38,419 bases of DNA from Bacteroidaceae bacterium (GCA_017416805.1 JAFQBB010000035.1:1-38419), one strand, 5' to 3'. Shown: positions 1 to 8,716, numbered from the stretch's first letter. Notes: generated from the sequence alone by a model not told the origin. Made by a program: numbers and translations.

Positions 1-197
1 CTGATTTCAGTAGACGTTTTTTTGTTTCATTAGCTAAAAAGGTTTACACCTTTCTTCTTGCCATACTGGAGATGTTTACGTTTTCTCCTATTCCCTACTG
101 TTCGGCTTGACACTTCTGTCAGATGGGACAGCAGGATTCCGCCCCCCATTGTTCGGCACGGCAAAGATATGTCATGCGTCATCCGCGTCTAAAAAAT
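1..197. other. gene-free left edge with half of a dispersed repeat
   Basis: I see no convincing gene here; the one short reading frame has no recognisable product. Bases 175-201 (core CGTCATCCGCGTCTAAAAAAT) closely resemble 33850-33876, one arm of the large inverted repeat downstream of the RlmL-like gene. No matching second arm is visible, so this looks like a half copy of that family. A small hairpin (AAAGGT/ACCTTT) lies near 39-54 and could belong to a gene outside the window. Confidence 0.45.
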
Positions 198-227
198 AAA
201 ATGAGGGCATTTACATGCCCTCATTTT
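198..227 (-). terminator. intrinsic terminator of tRNA-Gln
   Basis: A perfect 13-bp stem (198-210 with 215-227, AAAATGAGGGCAT and its complement) has a 4-nt loop. On the minus strand it is followed by ATTTTTTAG, a U-rich tract. It starts 3 nt after the tRNA 3' end, so it is almost certainly the tRNA's factor-independent terminator. Confidence 0.88.
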
Positions 228-230
228 CCG

Positions 231-301
231 TTGGACTACCAGGATTCGAACCTGGAAAAACAGAACCAAAACCTGTTGTGTTACCATTACACCATAGTCC
301 A
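231..301 (-). tRNA. tRNA-Gln (anticodon TTG)
   Basis: On the minus strand the sequence folds as a full cloverleaf. The 7-bp acceptor stem is TGGACTA with TAGTCCA, giving the U1-A72 pair usual for glutamine tRNAs. The D arm is GGTG..CAC. The anticodon arm is ACAGG-TTTTGGT-TCTGT with anticodon TTG at the centre of the 7-nt loop. The T arm is CCAGG-TTCGAAT-CCTGG, and the discriminator is A. The 3' CCA is not encoded (next bases CGG), so CCA must be added enzymatically. A terminator follows at once. Confidence 0.96.
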
Positions 302-386
302 ATCATCAGGTGCTTTCTGTTAAAAAGCGGTGCAAAGATAGTGCTCTCTCGCGAATTATCCAAAAAAAACACGAAGAAAATTCATT

Positions 387-462
387 TTGGGCGCGGATTT
401 CACGGATTACACAGAAGCTGTATCACTTATATGTTTTCCAATCCTGTGAAATCCGTGCCCAA
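387..462. repeat. imperfect inverted repeat after tyrS (CGGATT family)
   Basis: Arms 387-403 (TTGGGCGCGGATTTCAC) and 446-462 (GTGAAATCCGTGCCCAA) pair at 16 of 17 positions; the motif CGGATT recurs inside the left arm. The repeat begins 6 nt beyond the tyrS stop codon. It has no U tract, so it is not a standard terminator. It resembles in motif and position the repeats at 22466-22529 and 33768-33869. Confidence 0.75.
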
Positions 463-468
463 GAATTT

Positions 469-1761
469 TTACTTCGCAATCACCAAATAATAGTTCTTCT
501 TGCCACGTTGAACGAGCAAATATTTGCCGTTCAGCAGATCGGCCGTGGTGATAGTTTGGTCAAAGGCACCCAGTTTCTCCTTATTCAGCGACACGCCACC
601 ACCTTGAACAAGCTTGCGCATTTCCCCTTTAGAAGGGAATACGGCGGCACACTCTACAAAGAGGTCAACGGCTTTGGCACCTTCAACGAGCAGATTCTTG
701 TCAATCTCAAACTGAGGAACACCTTCAAATACGGCCAACAGAGTTGCTTCATCCAATTTATGCAAAGCTTCGCTGGTAGCGTTTCCGAACAAGATGCCCG
801 ATGCCTCTACAGCCGCGTTATATTCTTCCTCGGAATGTACCATGATAGTAACCTCTTTGGCCAGGCGCTTCTGCAACAAACGCAGATGCGGAGCCTCAGT
901 ATGTTCGGCAATAAGGGCATCAATCTCATCCTTTTCGATAGAGGTGAATATCTTAATGTAGCGGGCAGCATCCTCGTCACTCACGTTCAACCAGAATTGA
1001 TAGAACTTATAGGGTGAAGTATAGGTAGGATCAAGCCAGATATTGCCGCTTTCCGTCTTTCCGAATTTACCTCCATCAGCCTTAGTAATGAGAGGACAAG
1101 TCAGTGCATAAGCTTCGCCACCAGTCGTACGGCGAATCAGCTCCGTACCCGTAGTGATGTTTCCCCATTGGTCACTACCTCCCACTTGCAACTTACAGTT
1201 CTTGTGAGTATTCAGGTAGAGAAAGTCGTATCCTTGCAGGAGTTGGTAAGTAAACTCAGTAAATGAAAGACCGTCGCGTGCCTCACCGTTCAAACGTTTC
1301 TGCACACTGTCCTTAGCCATCATATAGTTCACGGTGATATGCTTACCGATGTCGCGTGCAAAATCAAGGAAGGTAAAGTCCTTCATCCAATCGTAATTGT
1401 TTACTAACTCAGCCTTATTTTCAGCATCGCTATTGAAATCAAGGAACTTTTCCAACTGCTTTTTGATACAAGCCACATTGTGACTCAAAGTTGCTTCATC
1501 AAGCAGATTACGTTCTTGCGACTTTCCCGAAGGGTCACCAATCATACCCGTAGCTCCACCGATGAGAGCCAACGGCTTGTGTCCGCAACGCTGCAAGTGG
1601 CGAAGCATCATCACACCGCACAAGTGCCCGATGTGCAACGAATCGGCCGTAGGGTCAATACCCAAGTAAGCCGTTACCATCTCTTTCGAGAGCAATTCTT
1701 CAGTGCCCGGCATCATGGTGTGCAACATGCCGCGCCATCTCAGTTCTTCTACAAAATTCAT
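469..1761 (-). CDS. tyrS: tyrosyl-tRNA synthetase
   Basis: Charges tRNA-Tyr with tyrosine in the cytoplasm; class Ic aminoacyl-tRNA synthetase. The 430-residue product has the Rossmann-fold signatures HIGH at residues 43-46 and a KMSKS-equivalent KFGKT at 232-236, the latter usual for bacterial Tyr[11 protein letters not shown] (about 194-202) belongs to the tyrosine site. The last ~65 residues form an S4-type RNA-binding domain ([10 protein letters not shown]). I chose the start at 1761 (MNFVEEL) because this is the usual family N-terminus; an in-frame ATG at 1803 would add 14 atypical residues. A strong promoter lies at 1829-1860. The downstream neighbour is tRNA-Gln, not tRNA-Tyr, and no T-box leader is visible. 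Confidence 0.97.
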   Translation of the reverse strand: MNFVEELRWRGMLHTMMPGTEELLSKEMVTAYLGIDPTADSLHIGHLCGVMMLRHLQRCGHKPLALIGGATGMIGDPSGKSQERNLLDEATLSHNVACIKKQLEKFLDFNSDAENKAELVNNYDWMKDFTFLDFARDIGKHITVNYMMAKDSVQKRLNGEARDGLSFTEFTYQLLQGYDFLYLNTHKNCKLQVGGSDQWGNITTGTELIRRTTGGEAYALTCPLITKADGGKFGKTESGNIWLDPTYTSPYKFYQFWLNVSDEDAARYIKIFTSIEKDEIDALIAEHTEAPHLRLLQKRLAKEVTIMVHSEEEYNAAVEASGILFGNATSEALHKLDEATLLAVFEGVPQFEIDKNLLVEGAKAVDLFVECAAVFPSKGEMRKLVQGGGVSLNKEKLGAFDQTITTADLLNGKYLLVQRGKKNYYLVIAK

Positions 1762-1828
1762 CGTATCTATATATTTAATTTTTATTCCTTTTAATAGGCC
1801 CAATCAGCCTGATAGCTTAATTGGAGGA

Positions 1829-1860
1829 CAAAAGTACGACCTTTTTAGTGAATAGCCAAA
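1829..1860 (-). promoter_or_regulatory. Bacteroidota-type promoter of tyrS
   Basis: On the minus strand TTTG (complement of CAAA 1857-1860), exactly 20 nt, then TACTTTTG (complement of 1829-1836). This matches the -33 TTTG / -7 TAnnTTTG consensus known for Bacteroides. It predicts a leader of about 60 nt before the start at 1761. Confidence 0.82.
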
Positions 1861-1954
1861 AAATCAAATCTATTTGTTTGGATTTTAATGCTCTTCTGAA
1901 CAAATCATTACTCCACCTGTTTCTTTATTCATACATAAATAAAGGAATATAAAA

Positions 1955-3037
1955 ATGACAAATTTCAAAAAACTTCTGATAGGATTGACCATCGCATCCG
2001 GAAACGCACTTCCGATAATGGCCTGCACAGGCATTTCACTCACCGCAAAAGATGGCAGTTTCGTTCATGCACGTACCATTGAATGGGCGGCAGGGTTCGT
2101 GCCTTGTGACTATGTTATCATCCCTCGCGGACAAGCACTCACGTCCTACACTCCCATAGGAAGCAATGGGGTGCAGTTCAGTGCCAGACATGGGGTAGTC
2201 GGGTGTTCCGTAGCACAAAAGGAATTCATCGTGGAAGGAATCAATGAAGCCGGATTGGCCGCAGGACTTTTCTATTTTGCCGATTATGGAGAATATGCCG
2301 AATTTGACTCTACTCTATCTTCCAAAACATTGGCCGACCTCCAAGTGGTGCCATGGATACTCTCCCAATTCAGTACTATCGATGAGGTAAAAGCCGCTAT
2401 TGGCAATGTACGCATTGTTTCACTCGACCCCAAAGTGGCATCTACCGTACATTGGCGCATCAGCCAACCGGACGGACGACAAGTAGTATTGGAAATCCTG
2501 GACGGTGGCGTACCTCATTTTTATGAAAACAAAGTGGGCGTAATCACCAATTCTCCCGGATTCCCGTGGCAAGTGACCAATCTGAACAACTACGTAAACC
2601 TTTACCCCGGCGATGCTCCCACAAACCGGTTGGGTGAAGTGACACTGAAACATATAGGTGGAAGTTCGGGCATGTTGGGCTTGCCAGGCGACTTTACCTC
2701 GCCTTCACGTTTTGTACGTGCTGCATTCCTGCGCAATACAGCTCCACAACAGGCCGATGCCTTCTCTACCGTCACGCTCTGTTTCCACCTGCTCAACAAT
2801 TTCGATGTTCCCATCGGATTGGAACATCCCATAGGAAAAGCCCCTGACCTACCCAGTGCTACGCAATGGACTACCGCTACCGACCTGACCAACCGCCGCA
2901 TTTACTACAAAACGGCCTATAACAACACCATACGTTGCATTGACCTCAACACCATTGACTTCACCCGCACCGCCTACCAAGTGCATCCCATGGACACAAA
3001 ACGTGTCCAACCTGTGGAAGTGATATATGTAAAATAG
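1955..3037 (+). CDS. secreted choloylglycine hydrolase family protein (bile salt hydrolase / penicillin V acylase type)
   Basis: An Ntn-hydrolase that cleaves linear amides. In gut Bacteroides members deconjugate glycine- or taurine-bile salts; penicillin V acylase activity is the alternative. The 360-residue product starts with a signal peptide (KKLLIGLTIASGNALPIMA) directly followed by CTGIS: Cys24 is the expected nucleophile, and Arg40 in ARTIEW is the matching active-site arginine. Further family motifs are INEAGLA, TNSPGFPWQ (substrate-site Asn) and SPSRFVRAAF. Cleavage by signal peptidase after Ala23 would expose the catalytic Cys, though IMAC could also be read as a weak lipobox. It stands alone, divergent from tyrS. 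Base use is C-rich on the coding strand, as for other plus-strand sequence in this half. Substrate preference cannot be read from the sequence. Confidence 0.92.
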   Translation: MTNFKKLLIGLTIASGNALPIMACTGISLTAKDGSFVHARTIEWAAGFVPCDYVIIPRGQALTSYTPIGSNGVQFSARHGVVGCSVAQKEFIVEGINEAGLAAGLFYFADYGEYAEFDSTLSSKTLADLQVVPWILSQFSTIDEVKAAIGNVRIVSLDPKVASTVHWRISQPDGRQVVLEILDGGVPHFYENKVGVITNSPGFPWQVTNLNNYVNLYPGDAPTNRLGEVTLKHIGGSSGMLGLPGDFTSPSRFVRAAFLRNTAPQQADAFSTVTLCFHLLNNFDVPIGLEHPIGKAPDLPSATQWTTATDLTNRRIYYKTAYNNTIRCIDLNTIDFTRTAYQVHPMDTKRVQPVEVIYVK

Positions 3038-3040
3038 AGG

Positions 3041-3076
3041 AAAAAAGGAAGCCAGACCTTCACAGGCCCGGCTCCC
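3041..3076 (-). terminator. intrinsic terminator of the outer-membrane barrel gene
   Basis: A 13-bp stem with three G-U pairs (3047-3059 with 3064-3076) and a 4-nt loop is followed on the minus strand by six U (3041-3046). It lies 27 nt past the stop at 3103. It sits 4 nt after the stop of the convergent hydrolase gene but has no U tract on that side. Confidence 0.8.
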
Positions 3077-3102
3077 AACAAAACAATTTATTATGATTTA
3101 AA

Positions 3103-3843
3103 TTAGAATTTAAATCCTACAGAAATAGATGTGGTAGAGAGTTTGCATTTCTCAGAAATCTCATTGAAATCACTACCATATTGTACACCTACAGTAAAGT
3201 TGTTGAAATCAACATTGGCACCAATCTGCCAGCCAATTTGGAAACGGTTCCAAGTGTTGTCTTCACCCATGTCATCTTCATCGAAGAGATCCCAATCATT
3301 GCTATCACTTTCACTTTCAGTTTCGCCATCGTAAGTAACAGAATAACTATATTCTTCTTCACCCTTTGCACTGAGATTTAATCTCATAGAAATACCGGCA
3401 TAAGGAGTAACAGAAATGTTGCTGTTAGGAATAGCAAACTTATAAGCCAAATTAACAGGCACCTTCAAAGAGAACATTTTGATTTTTTCTTCATATGATT
3501 CTGACCAAGAATAATCATCATCCTTTTCGCCATCACTATCTTCTTCGCTCCACCAGCCATAAGTCAATCCAAGACCAGCCTCAACGAAGAGGGGCATAGA
3601 CTGTGAAATGCTGAATCCCTTCGCAAAGCCGAAAGAAATACCTGTGAAATCACGATCATCAGCACCATCGACATCATATTCAGCTGTCATTGGGTCATAA
3701 GAAACATAAATCTTGCTCCAACCTTCCGTGTCAGCAGCTGAAGTTGTTGCACCACCACCTGCGTTACCTGTAGTAAACTGTGCCGAAGCCATTGTTGAGC
3801 AAGCCAAGAGGCATGCGCTCACGTAAAGTTTTAAATTTTTCAT
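3103..3843 (-). CDS. outer-membrane beta-barrel protein (porin-like)
   Basis: A 246-residue protein with a clear signal peptide (MKNLKLYVSACLLACSTMASA, cut before QF). It alternates strand-like segments with aromatic residues (FVEAGLGLTYGWW, ISVTPYAGISMRLNL, FTVGVQYGSDF) and ends in Phe (SISVGFKF), as integral outer-membrane barrels do. It fits the small outer-membrane beta-barrel families of Bacteroidota; the exact family is uncertain. Three inter-strand stretches are very acidic (around 100-112 EEDSDGEKDDD, 175-185 and 189-199 DLFDEDDMGED), suggesting cation-binding outer loops. It lies 41 nt downstream of the TolB-like gene and is probably co-transcribed with it. No enzymatic role is visible. 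Confidence 0.85.
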   Translation of the reverse strand: MKNLKLYVSACLLACSTMASAQFTTGNAGGGATTSAADTEGWSKIYVSYDPMTAEYDVDGADDRDFTGISFGFAKGFSISQSMPLFVEAGLGLTYGWWSEEDSDGEKDDDYSWSESYEEKIKMFSLKVPVNLAYKFAIPNSNISVTPYAGISMRLNLSAKGEEEYSYSVTYDGETESESDSNDWDLFDEDDMGEDNTWNRFQIGWQIGANVDFNNFTVGVQYGSDFNEISEKCKLSTTSISVGFKF

Positions 3844-3884
3844 AACTTTAATAGATTAAATTAAACAATAAAATGTGTGTGTAT

Positions 3885-4868
3885 TTAATAGTTAAAACTC
3901 ATTCTCCAGATATTGGCCGTCCCATTTGCACTTCCACGCTGCGAAATGAAGTAGATGTAGCGGCCATCCTTGCTCCATACGGGACTGAGGTCATCGGCTG
4001 CATGATAAGTGAGTTGCGCGAACTGCGTACCGTCCATGCGGCAAGCATAAATATCGGTATTCTGGTAAAATCTGCCATTGCCCATGGGAATCCGGCTACT
4101 GCCGACAAACATTATCCACTCGCCATTGGGTGAAATACAGGGTGAAGTGAAACTGCGCTCAGCATCCGAAACGAGACACTCCTCCACACCTGTCTGGTAG
4201 TTTATCTTCCATATCTCACTACGCCCAGTAGCATTACTACGGCTGCAAAGGAATGCCGGCTCGCTTTTTGTCGGACAAGGATTCATACCGGGACTGTAGT
4301 TTGAAAGAAAATTGTTCTCGATGCTGTGACTCCAGATGCTTATACTCTTTGCTTCCTGACGGGCAAAGAAGATGTTTTTCATATCGGCAGAATAGACTGG
4401 CGAATAATCCTGGTTGCCATTGGTAATCTGCCTGCATATATAACCACTCTTTGCATCGGTCTGGAAAATCTGGTTGCTGTTCCCGCGCTTCTCAGAGAAA
4501 CAGATGTACTTGCCATCGGGTGAATAGGAGAAATCAAGCACATTCGTGCGGTTAGTTCGCTGAATGGAACTGCCCTGCTTGCCCAATTCCTTGATGAAAA
4601 TGTTTGTTGTGTTGTTGCGCATTGACAAGTAGGCTATATTTTGCCCATCGGCAGAGATATCCAAAATGCGGTTTGACAACCAATTGACATTATTCATTGT
4701 GCGTTGCACAACGGGCATACATACGTAATCACTGGGGGTGCTGACCTGCATAAATTCAATTCCCGACTCTTCAGGAACAGACACTACGGAATAATCAACC
4801 TGCTGTGCCTGTAGCATCCCTGCCAAAAGGAGGCTGAAAGCTCCTGCAACAATGTTTCTTTTCATCAT
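3885..4868 (-). CDS. TolB-like PD40 beta-propeller protein
   Basis: A 327-residue exported protein with signal peptide MMKRNIVAGAFSLLLAGMLQAQ; translation could begin at either Met. It contains WD40-like/PD40 repeats of the form FSYSPDGKYICFSEKR, YSPVYSADMKNIFFARQ, SPCISPNGEWIMFVGSS and LSPVWSKDGRYIYFISQRG, spaced about 40-50 residues. That matches the propeller half of TolB and of S9 peptidases, with no peptidase domain. Such propellers usually bind a partner protein; the partner is unknown. It probably heads a two-gene unit with the barrel protein at 3103-3843, which suggests an envelope role. This is not the canonical TolB of a Tol-Pal operon, as no tol or pal genes are nearby. Confidence 0.85.
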   Translation of the reverse strand: MMKRNIVAGAFSLLLAGMLQAQQVDYSVVSVPEESGIEFMQVSTPSDYVCMPVVQRTMNNVNWLSNRILDISADGQNIAYLSMRNNTTNIFIKELGKQGSSIQRTNRTNVLDFSYSPDGKYICFSEKRGNSNQIFQTDAKSGYICRQITNGNQDYSPVYSADMKNIFFARQEAKSISIWSHSIENNFLSNYSPGMNPCPTKSEPAFLCSRSNATGRSEIWKINYQTGVEECLVSDAERSFTSPCISPNGEWIMFVGSSRIPMGNGRFYQNTDIYACRMDGTQFAQLTYHAADDLSPVWSKDGRYIYFISQRGSANGTANIWRMSFNY

Positions 4869-4937
4869 CTATTTGCTTATATTTTACACAAAACTGTCCG
4901 AAAACAGTAATAACCGCTGCAAATATACTAAGAAAAG

Positions 4938-4945
4938 CAAAAATA
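4938..4945 (-). promoter_or_regulatory. -7 box candidate for the TolB-like gene
   Basis: TATTTTTG on the minus strand matches TAnnTTTG. A second match (TATATTTG) lies at 4920-4927. No clear TTTG -33 element stands 19-21 nt upstream of either. A G8 homopolymer occupies the spacer of the upstream box, which may make its strength length-dependent. Confidence 0.45.
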
Positions 4946-5105
4946 CCCCCCCCGTTAGTTAAATTGAGTTAACAGGGAAGAAATAAGGATATAACAACAA
5001 AATAAGAAGAGATTGCAATCCCATGTATAAAACCTTATGCACTTGCGTTATAAACGAGTTGGAATTATATTCATACAATATTTCCAAGCGCAAAATAATA
5101 AAACT

Positions 5106-5154
5106 AAAGTTCGAAATATATATTCTGAACCACAAAATATATATTCCGAACTTT
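5106..5154. repeat. AT-rich palindromic and direct repeat upstream of the TolB-like gene
   Basis: Arms 5106-5124 and 5136-5154 (AAAGTTCGAAATATATATT and its complement) pair at 18 of 19 positions. The segment is also a direct repeat: AAATATATATTC(T/C)GAAC occurs at 5114-5130 and 5135-5151. Each copy is itself close to a palindrome with GTTC..GAAC ends. It could be an operator for a dimeric regulator or a 3' structure of the metG transcript. Confidence 0.6.
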
Positions 5155-5157
5155 AAA

Positions 5158-5176
5158 ATATAGGAAGGTCCTATAT
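5158..5176 (-). terminator. weak hairpin after metG
   Basis: An 8-bp stem ATATAGGA/TCCTATAT with a 3-nt loop, followed on the minus strand by TTTTAAAG. It begins 26 nt past the metG stop. The stem is short and AU-rich, so termination would be weak. Confidence 0.4.
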
Positions 5177-5202
5177 GTAAACGGCTTTAAACCGGTATAA
5201 GA

Positions 5203-7260
5203 TTACTTTACTTCACTACCAGGTTTCACTTCTTTCAACAGTGAAGTGACAGCCAAGGAACCGTCGAAATTCTCGGCACTGAGTATCATACCTTCACTCA
5301 CCAGACCGTTCTTGAACTGACGGGGAGCCAAGTTGGCAATGAAGAGCACCTGTTTGCCTACCAACTCCTCGGGAGCATAGTGCTCGGCTATGCCACTCAC
5401 AATGGTACGGTCCTGCAATCCGTCAGCAATCTTGAACTTCAAGAGTTTCTTCATCTTGGGCACACGCTCACACTCGAGCACTGTGCCTACGCGGATATCG
5501 AGTTTCTCAAAATCCTCGAAAGCTATGGTAGGCTTGATAGGATTGGCCTTATAAGCTGCAGCTTCATTGGCCTTCTTGATATCCTCCAGACGTTGCATCT
5601 GTGCATCAATGGCGGCATCCTCAATCTTCTCGAAAAGAAGGGCAGGTGCGGCCAACTGATGACCGACGGGAAGAATATCTGTTTGTCCCAACGAATTCCA
5701 TTCGAACGTCGGCATATTGAGCATACCGCGCAACTTGTCGCTACTGAAGGGGAGGAACGGTTCGAAGGCAATGGCCAGATTGGCTGTCAGCTGAAGAGAG
5801 ATATAGATGATGGTCTTCACGCGTTCGGGATCAGTCTTGATGACCTTCCAGGGTTCGCAATCTGCAATATACTTGTTGCCGATACGTGCCAGATTCATAG
5901 CTTCCTTCTGAGCATCGCGGAATTTGAAATTGTCGAGCAAGCGCTCAACCTTCTCCTTCACATCCTTAAATTCAGCCAAGGTCTCCTTATCATATTCGGT
6001 CAATTCACCAGGAGCGGGCACTACGCCATTGTAGTACTTCTGGGTGAGCTGAAGCGCACGATTCACAAAATTGCCATAGACAGCTACCAACTCGTTGTTA
6101 TTGCGTGCCTGGAAGTCTTTCCATGTGAAATCGTTATCCTTTGTCTCGGGAGCATTGGCGGTAAGCACATAGCGGAGCACATCCTGCTTGCCGGGGAAAT
6201 CGATAAGGTATTCGTGCAACCAAACGGCCCAGTTACGGCTGGTTGAAATCTTATCCCCTTCAAGATTCAAGAACTCATTGCCAGGAACATTGTCGGGCAA
6301 GATGTAGCTGCCCTCAGCCTTCAACATAGCAGGGAATACAATGCAATGGAACACAATGTTGTCCTTTCCGATAAAGTGTACAAGACGGGTTTCGGGATCT
6401 TTCCACCAAGTTTCCCAACTGCCCTTCTCGGGATGAGCATCACAGAGTTCTTTGGTATTGCTGATGTAACCGATGGGAGCATCGAACCATACATAAAGCA
6501 CTTTACCTTCAGCACCTTCCACTGGCACAGGAATACCCCATTCAAGGTCGCGGGTAACGGCACGAGGCTTCAACCCTGCATCCAACCAACTTTTGCACTG
6601 ACCATACACATTGGTACGCCACTCCTTATGGCCCTGCAGAATCCACTCTTCGAGCCAAGGCTGATGAGCATCAAGAGGCAAATACCAATGTTTGGTAGCC
6701 TTCTTCACCAACGGATTGCCAGTAAGGGCATTCACAGGATTGATAAGTTCATCGGGAGAGAGAGTGCTTCCACACTTCTCACACTGGTCACCATAAGCAC
6801 CCTCGGCATGGCAACGGGGACATTGGCCCATGATGTTACGGTCGCTAAGGAACTGCTTGGCTCCTTCATCGTAGAACTGTTCACTCTCCATTTCAATGAA
6901 CTTGCCATTGTCATAAAGAGTCTTGAAGAAATCACTGGCCAACCAGTGATGAGTTTTTGATGTGGTGCGTGAATAGACATCGAACGAAATGCCAAAATCG
7001 GCAAAAGCATTCTTGATGATACCATGGTAACGGTCAACCACATCTTGCGGTGTACAGCCCTCTTTCTTGGCACGAATGGTGACGGGCACTCCGTGTTCAT
7101 CGCTACCGCCAATGAAAAGGACATCCTCACCCTTCAATCGCAAATAGCGCACATAAATATCGGCAGGAACATACACACCTGCCAAATGACCAATATGAAC
7201 AGGACCATTGGCATAGGGCAATGCCGAAGTCACTGTGGTCCGCTTGAATTTTTTTTCCAT
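5203..7260 (-). CDS. metG: methionyl-tRNA synthetase with C-terminal tRNA-binding domain
   Basis: Charges initiator and elongator tRNA-Met. The 685-residue product has HIGH at 22-25, a KMSKS-equivalent KISTS at 337-341, and a four-Cys zinc knuckle (C147, C150, C160, C163). About residues 579-685 form the EMAP/Trbp111-like tRNA-binding OB domain ([25 protein letters not shown]), which also dimerises the enzyme in E. coli. Length fits the long bacterial form. It is last in the minus-strand run, 64 nt after murI; no good promoter is visible in that gap, so at least some transcription probably comes from upstream. A weak hairpin follows. Confidence 0.97.
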   Translation of the reverse strand: MEKKFKRTTVTSALPYANGPVHIGHLAGVYVPADIYVRYLRLKGEDVLFIGGSDEHGVPVTIRAKKEGCTPQDVVDRYHGIIKNAFADFGISFDVYSRTTSKTHHWLASDFFKTLYDNGKFIEMESEQFYDEGAKQFLSDRNIMGQCPRCHAEGAYGDQCEKCGSTLSPDELINPVNALTGNPLVKKATKHWYLPLDAHQPWLEEWILQGHKEWRTNVYGQCKSWLDAGLKPRAVTRDLEWGIPVPVEGAEGKVLYVWFDAPIGYISNTKELCDAHPEKGSWETWWKDPETRLVHFIGKDNIVFHCIVFPAMLKAEGSYILPDNVPGNEFLNLEGDKISTSRNWAVWLHEYLIDFPGKQDVLRYVLTANAPETKDNDFTWKDFQARNNNELVAVYGNFVNRALQLTQKYYNGVVPAPGELTEYDKETLAEFKDVKEKVERLLDNFKFRDAQKEAMNLARIGNKYIADCEPWKVIKTDPERVKTIIYISLQLTANLAIAFEPFLPFSSDKLRGMLNMPTFEWNSLGQTDILPVGHQLAAPALLFEKIEDAAIDAQMQRLEDIKKANEAAAYKANPIKPTIAFEDFEKLDIRVGTVLECERVPKMKKLLKFKIADGLQDRTIVSGIAEHYAPEELVGKQVLFIANLAPRQFKNGLVSEGMILSAENFDGSLAVTSLLKEVKPGSEVK

Positions 7261-7324
7261 ATTCTATTCGATTTGTTTAGTAATACTCAAAAAGGACTTA
7301 TAACCTCACGATACTGAACCTTAC

Positions 7325-8146
7325 TTAGCCCAACACCGTGTGCCGTACATCAACTTTCTCCTGCAAGAAAAGAGTTGCCGAGTCCATGAATTTCTGTACT
7401 GACTCGGTGGTGTAAAAACAACAAGTCGCTTTTTTTGAGCAACGCTCATCCATCTCAGGATGGCGATACAGATAATCCTGCAAACTGGTAGCCACATACT
7501 CGCCTTGACTAAGAATGCGGATACCTTCAGGAGTATATTTCTTGATTTTCTCTAACAGAAGGGGGTAATGGGTACATCCTAATATAATGGTGTCTATCTG
7601 CGGGTCGCGCTCCAAGAGTCCATCCATATATTTTTTTACAAAATAATCAGCTCCCATCGAATCAGCCTCTCCATTTTCTACTAAAGGGACCCATAGCGGA
7701 CAAGATTGTCCGGTAACAACCACATCGGGATAAAGTTTCTCTATCTCTAACGGGTAAGACTGTGAAAGAATAGTCCCCTCCGTAGCCAATATACCGACAT
7801 GACGTGTGCGGGAAACCTGTCCAATACTCTCAACAGTAGGACGAATGATGCCCAACACACGACGCGCCTCACCCCAGCGTTGCAAATCGTTTTGCTGTAT
7901 GGTGCGAAGTGCTTTGGCTGAAGCTGTATTACAGGCCAGAATCACCAAAGGACAACCCATACTGAACAATTTCCCGACAGCTTGGCGAGTAAACTCATAA
8001 ACAACCTCAAACGAACGGGACCCATAGGGGGTACGGGCATTGTCGCCCAAGTAGATATAATCATACTCAGGCATCATGCGACGAATCTGTTTCAAGATGG
8101 TAAGTCCACCATAACCAGAATCAAAAACACCTATGGGAGCATACAT
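7325..8146 (-). CDS. murI: glutamate racemase
   Basis: Interconverts L- and D-glutamate, supplying D-Glu for peptidoglycan. The 273-residue product has the signatures GVFDSGYGGLT (residues 6-16), the catalytic Cys72 in LACNTASA and the second catalytic Cys191 in LGCTHYPLL. A cofactor-independent two-cysteine mechanism is known for the family. It follows the third Skp-like gene by 18 nt and precedes metG by 64 nt, so it belongs to the envelope cluster. Confidence 0.96.
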   Translation of the reverse strand: MYAPIGVFDSGYGGLTILKQIRRMMPEYDYIYLGDNARTPYGSRSFEVVYEFTRQAVGKLFSMGCPLVILACNTASAKALRTIQQNDLQRWGEARRVLGIIRPTVESIGQVSRTRHVGILATEGTILSQSYPLEIEKLYPDVVVTGQSCPLWVPLVENGEADSMGADYFVKKYMDGLLERDPQIDTIILGCTHYPLLLEKIKKYTPEGIRILSQGEYVATSLQDYLYRHPEMDERCSKKATCCFYTTESVQKFMDSATLFLQEKVDVRHTVLG

Positions 8147-8164
8147 AGTGTAACAGAGAGGTTA

Positions 8165-8710
8165 TTACTTTATTCCTGCTTTTGCCTTGACAAGGGCTGT
8201 AATATCAATACCACAATCCGCATTGATGAAAGGACATGCATTATTGTCCGTATTCAAAACAAATTGAAGGTTCAATTCCTGACCCACTTCACCAATGACA
8301 ACATTGAGATGTTCCACAACAGGAGCATTAAGTTCCGAACGAGCCTGCTTTATCAAATCTTTGATTTCATCCTTGAAATGAAGGCTCTTCTCCATCAATT
8401 CCTGCAATTCTTTCTGCCTTTTCCGCATGATATTGTCAGGAAACTCGTCCTGTCCCTCTATAAACTCTGCAAATTTGAGATTAAACTCACGGTCAGCACG
8501 AGCCAATTCTGCGTCATATTTCTCCTGCAATTTCTGCAAGGTTTCCTGTGCAGCCACATAATCCGGCATTTGCCTAATCACGGCCGAATAGCTCAAATAG
8601 CCGAAACGTGCCTGTGGCTGTATGGCGGAAGGAGCCACAGACAACGAATCTTGTGCCATTGTCATCAAGGGCAGAAAAAAGAAGAGCGCTATAATCAGTC
8701 TCTTACCCAT
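8165..8710 (-). CDS. Skp/OmpH family periplasmic chaperone, third copy
   Basis: A 181-residue exported protein (signal peptide MGKRLIIALFFFLPLMTMA) of the OmpH/Skp family, whose trimers hold unfolded outer-membrane proteins in the periplasm. The head resembles the other copies (RFGYLSYSAVIRQMPDY), followed by a long charged helical arm (TLQKLQEKYDAELARADREFNLKFAEF..QKELQELMEKSLHFKDEIKDLI) and a C-terminal strand region. It shares the final GIK with the next upstream copy (8717-9220), suggesting tandem duplication. It carries an extra segment after the signal peptide (DSLSVAPSAIQPQA). It lies 6 nt from the second copy and 18 nt before murI. Confidence 0.88.
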   Translation of the reverse strand: MGKRLIIALFFFLPLMTMAQDSLSVAPSAIQPQARFGYLSYSAVIRQMPDYVAAQETLQKLQEKYDAELARADREFNLKFAEFIEGQDEFPDNIMRKRQKELQELMEKSLHFKDEIKDLIKQARSELNAPVVEHLNVVIGEVGQELNLQFVLNTDNNACPFINADCGIDITALVKAKAGIK

Positions 8711-8716
8711 TTCTGA

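Larger units (their letters stand above)
4869..5202. other. 334-nt intergenic region with promoter-like, homopolymer and palindromic elements
   Basis: No gene is visible. It holds two -7-like boxes for the TolB-like gene on the minus strand (TATATTTG at 4920-4927 and TATTTTTG at 4938-4945), a run of eight C (eight G on the minus strand) at 4946-4953, the AT-rich palindrome at 5106-5154, and the small hairpin at 5158-5176 next to the metG stop. Confidence 0.6.

Noticed and set aside
310-1017. 235-codon + strand frame overlapping tyrS
   Set aside because: Antisense to tyrS and begins inside the tRNA/repeat region; no signal or domain.
469-1803. tyrS start at 1803
   Set aside because: The extra 14 residues ([14 protein letters not shown]) are atypical, whereas [11 protein letters not shown] at 1761 is the usual family start.
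1799-1955. T-box or other amino-acid riboswitch upstream of tyrS
   Set aside because: The predicted leader is only about 60 nt and lacks T-box conserved sequence.
3885-4868. Canonical TolB of the Tol-Pal system
   Set aside because: It has PD40 blades, but there is no N-terminal TolB domain that I can recognise and no tol or pal genes next to it.
5380-6246. 288-codon + strand frame inside metG
   Set aside because: Antisense shadow of an intact metG; no family features.
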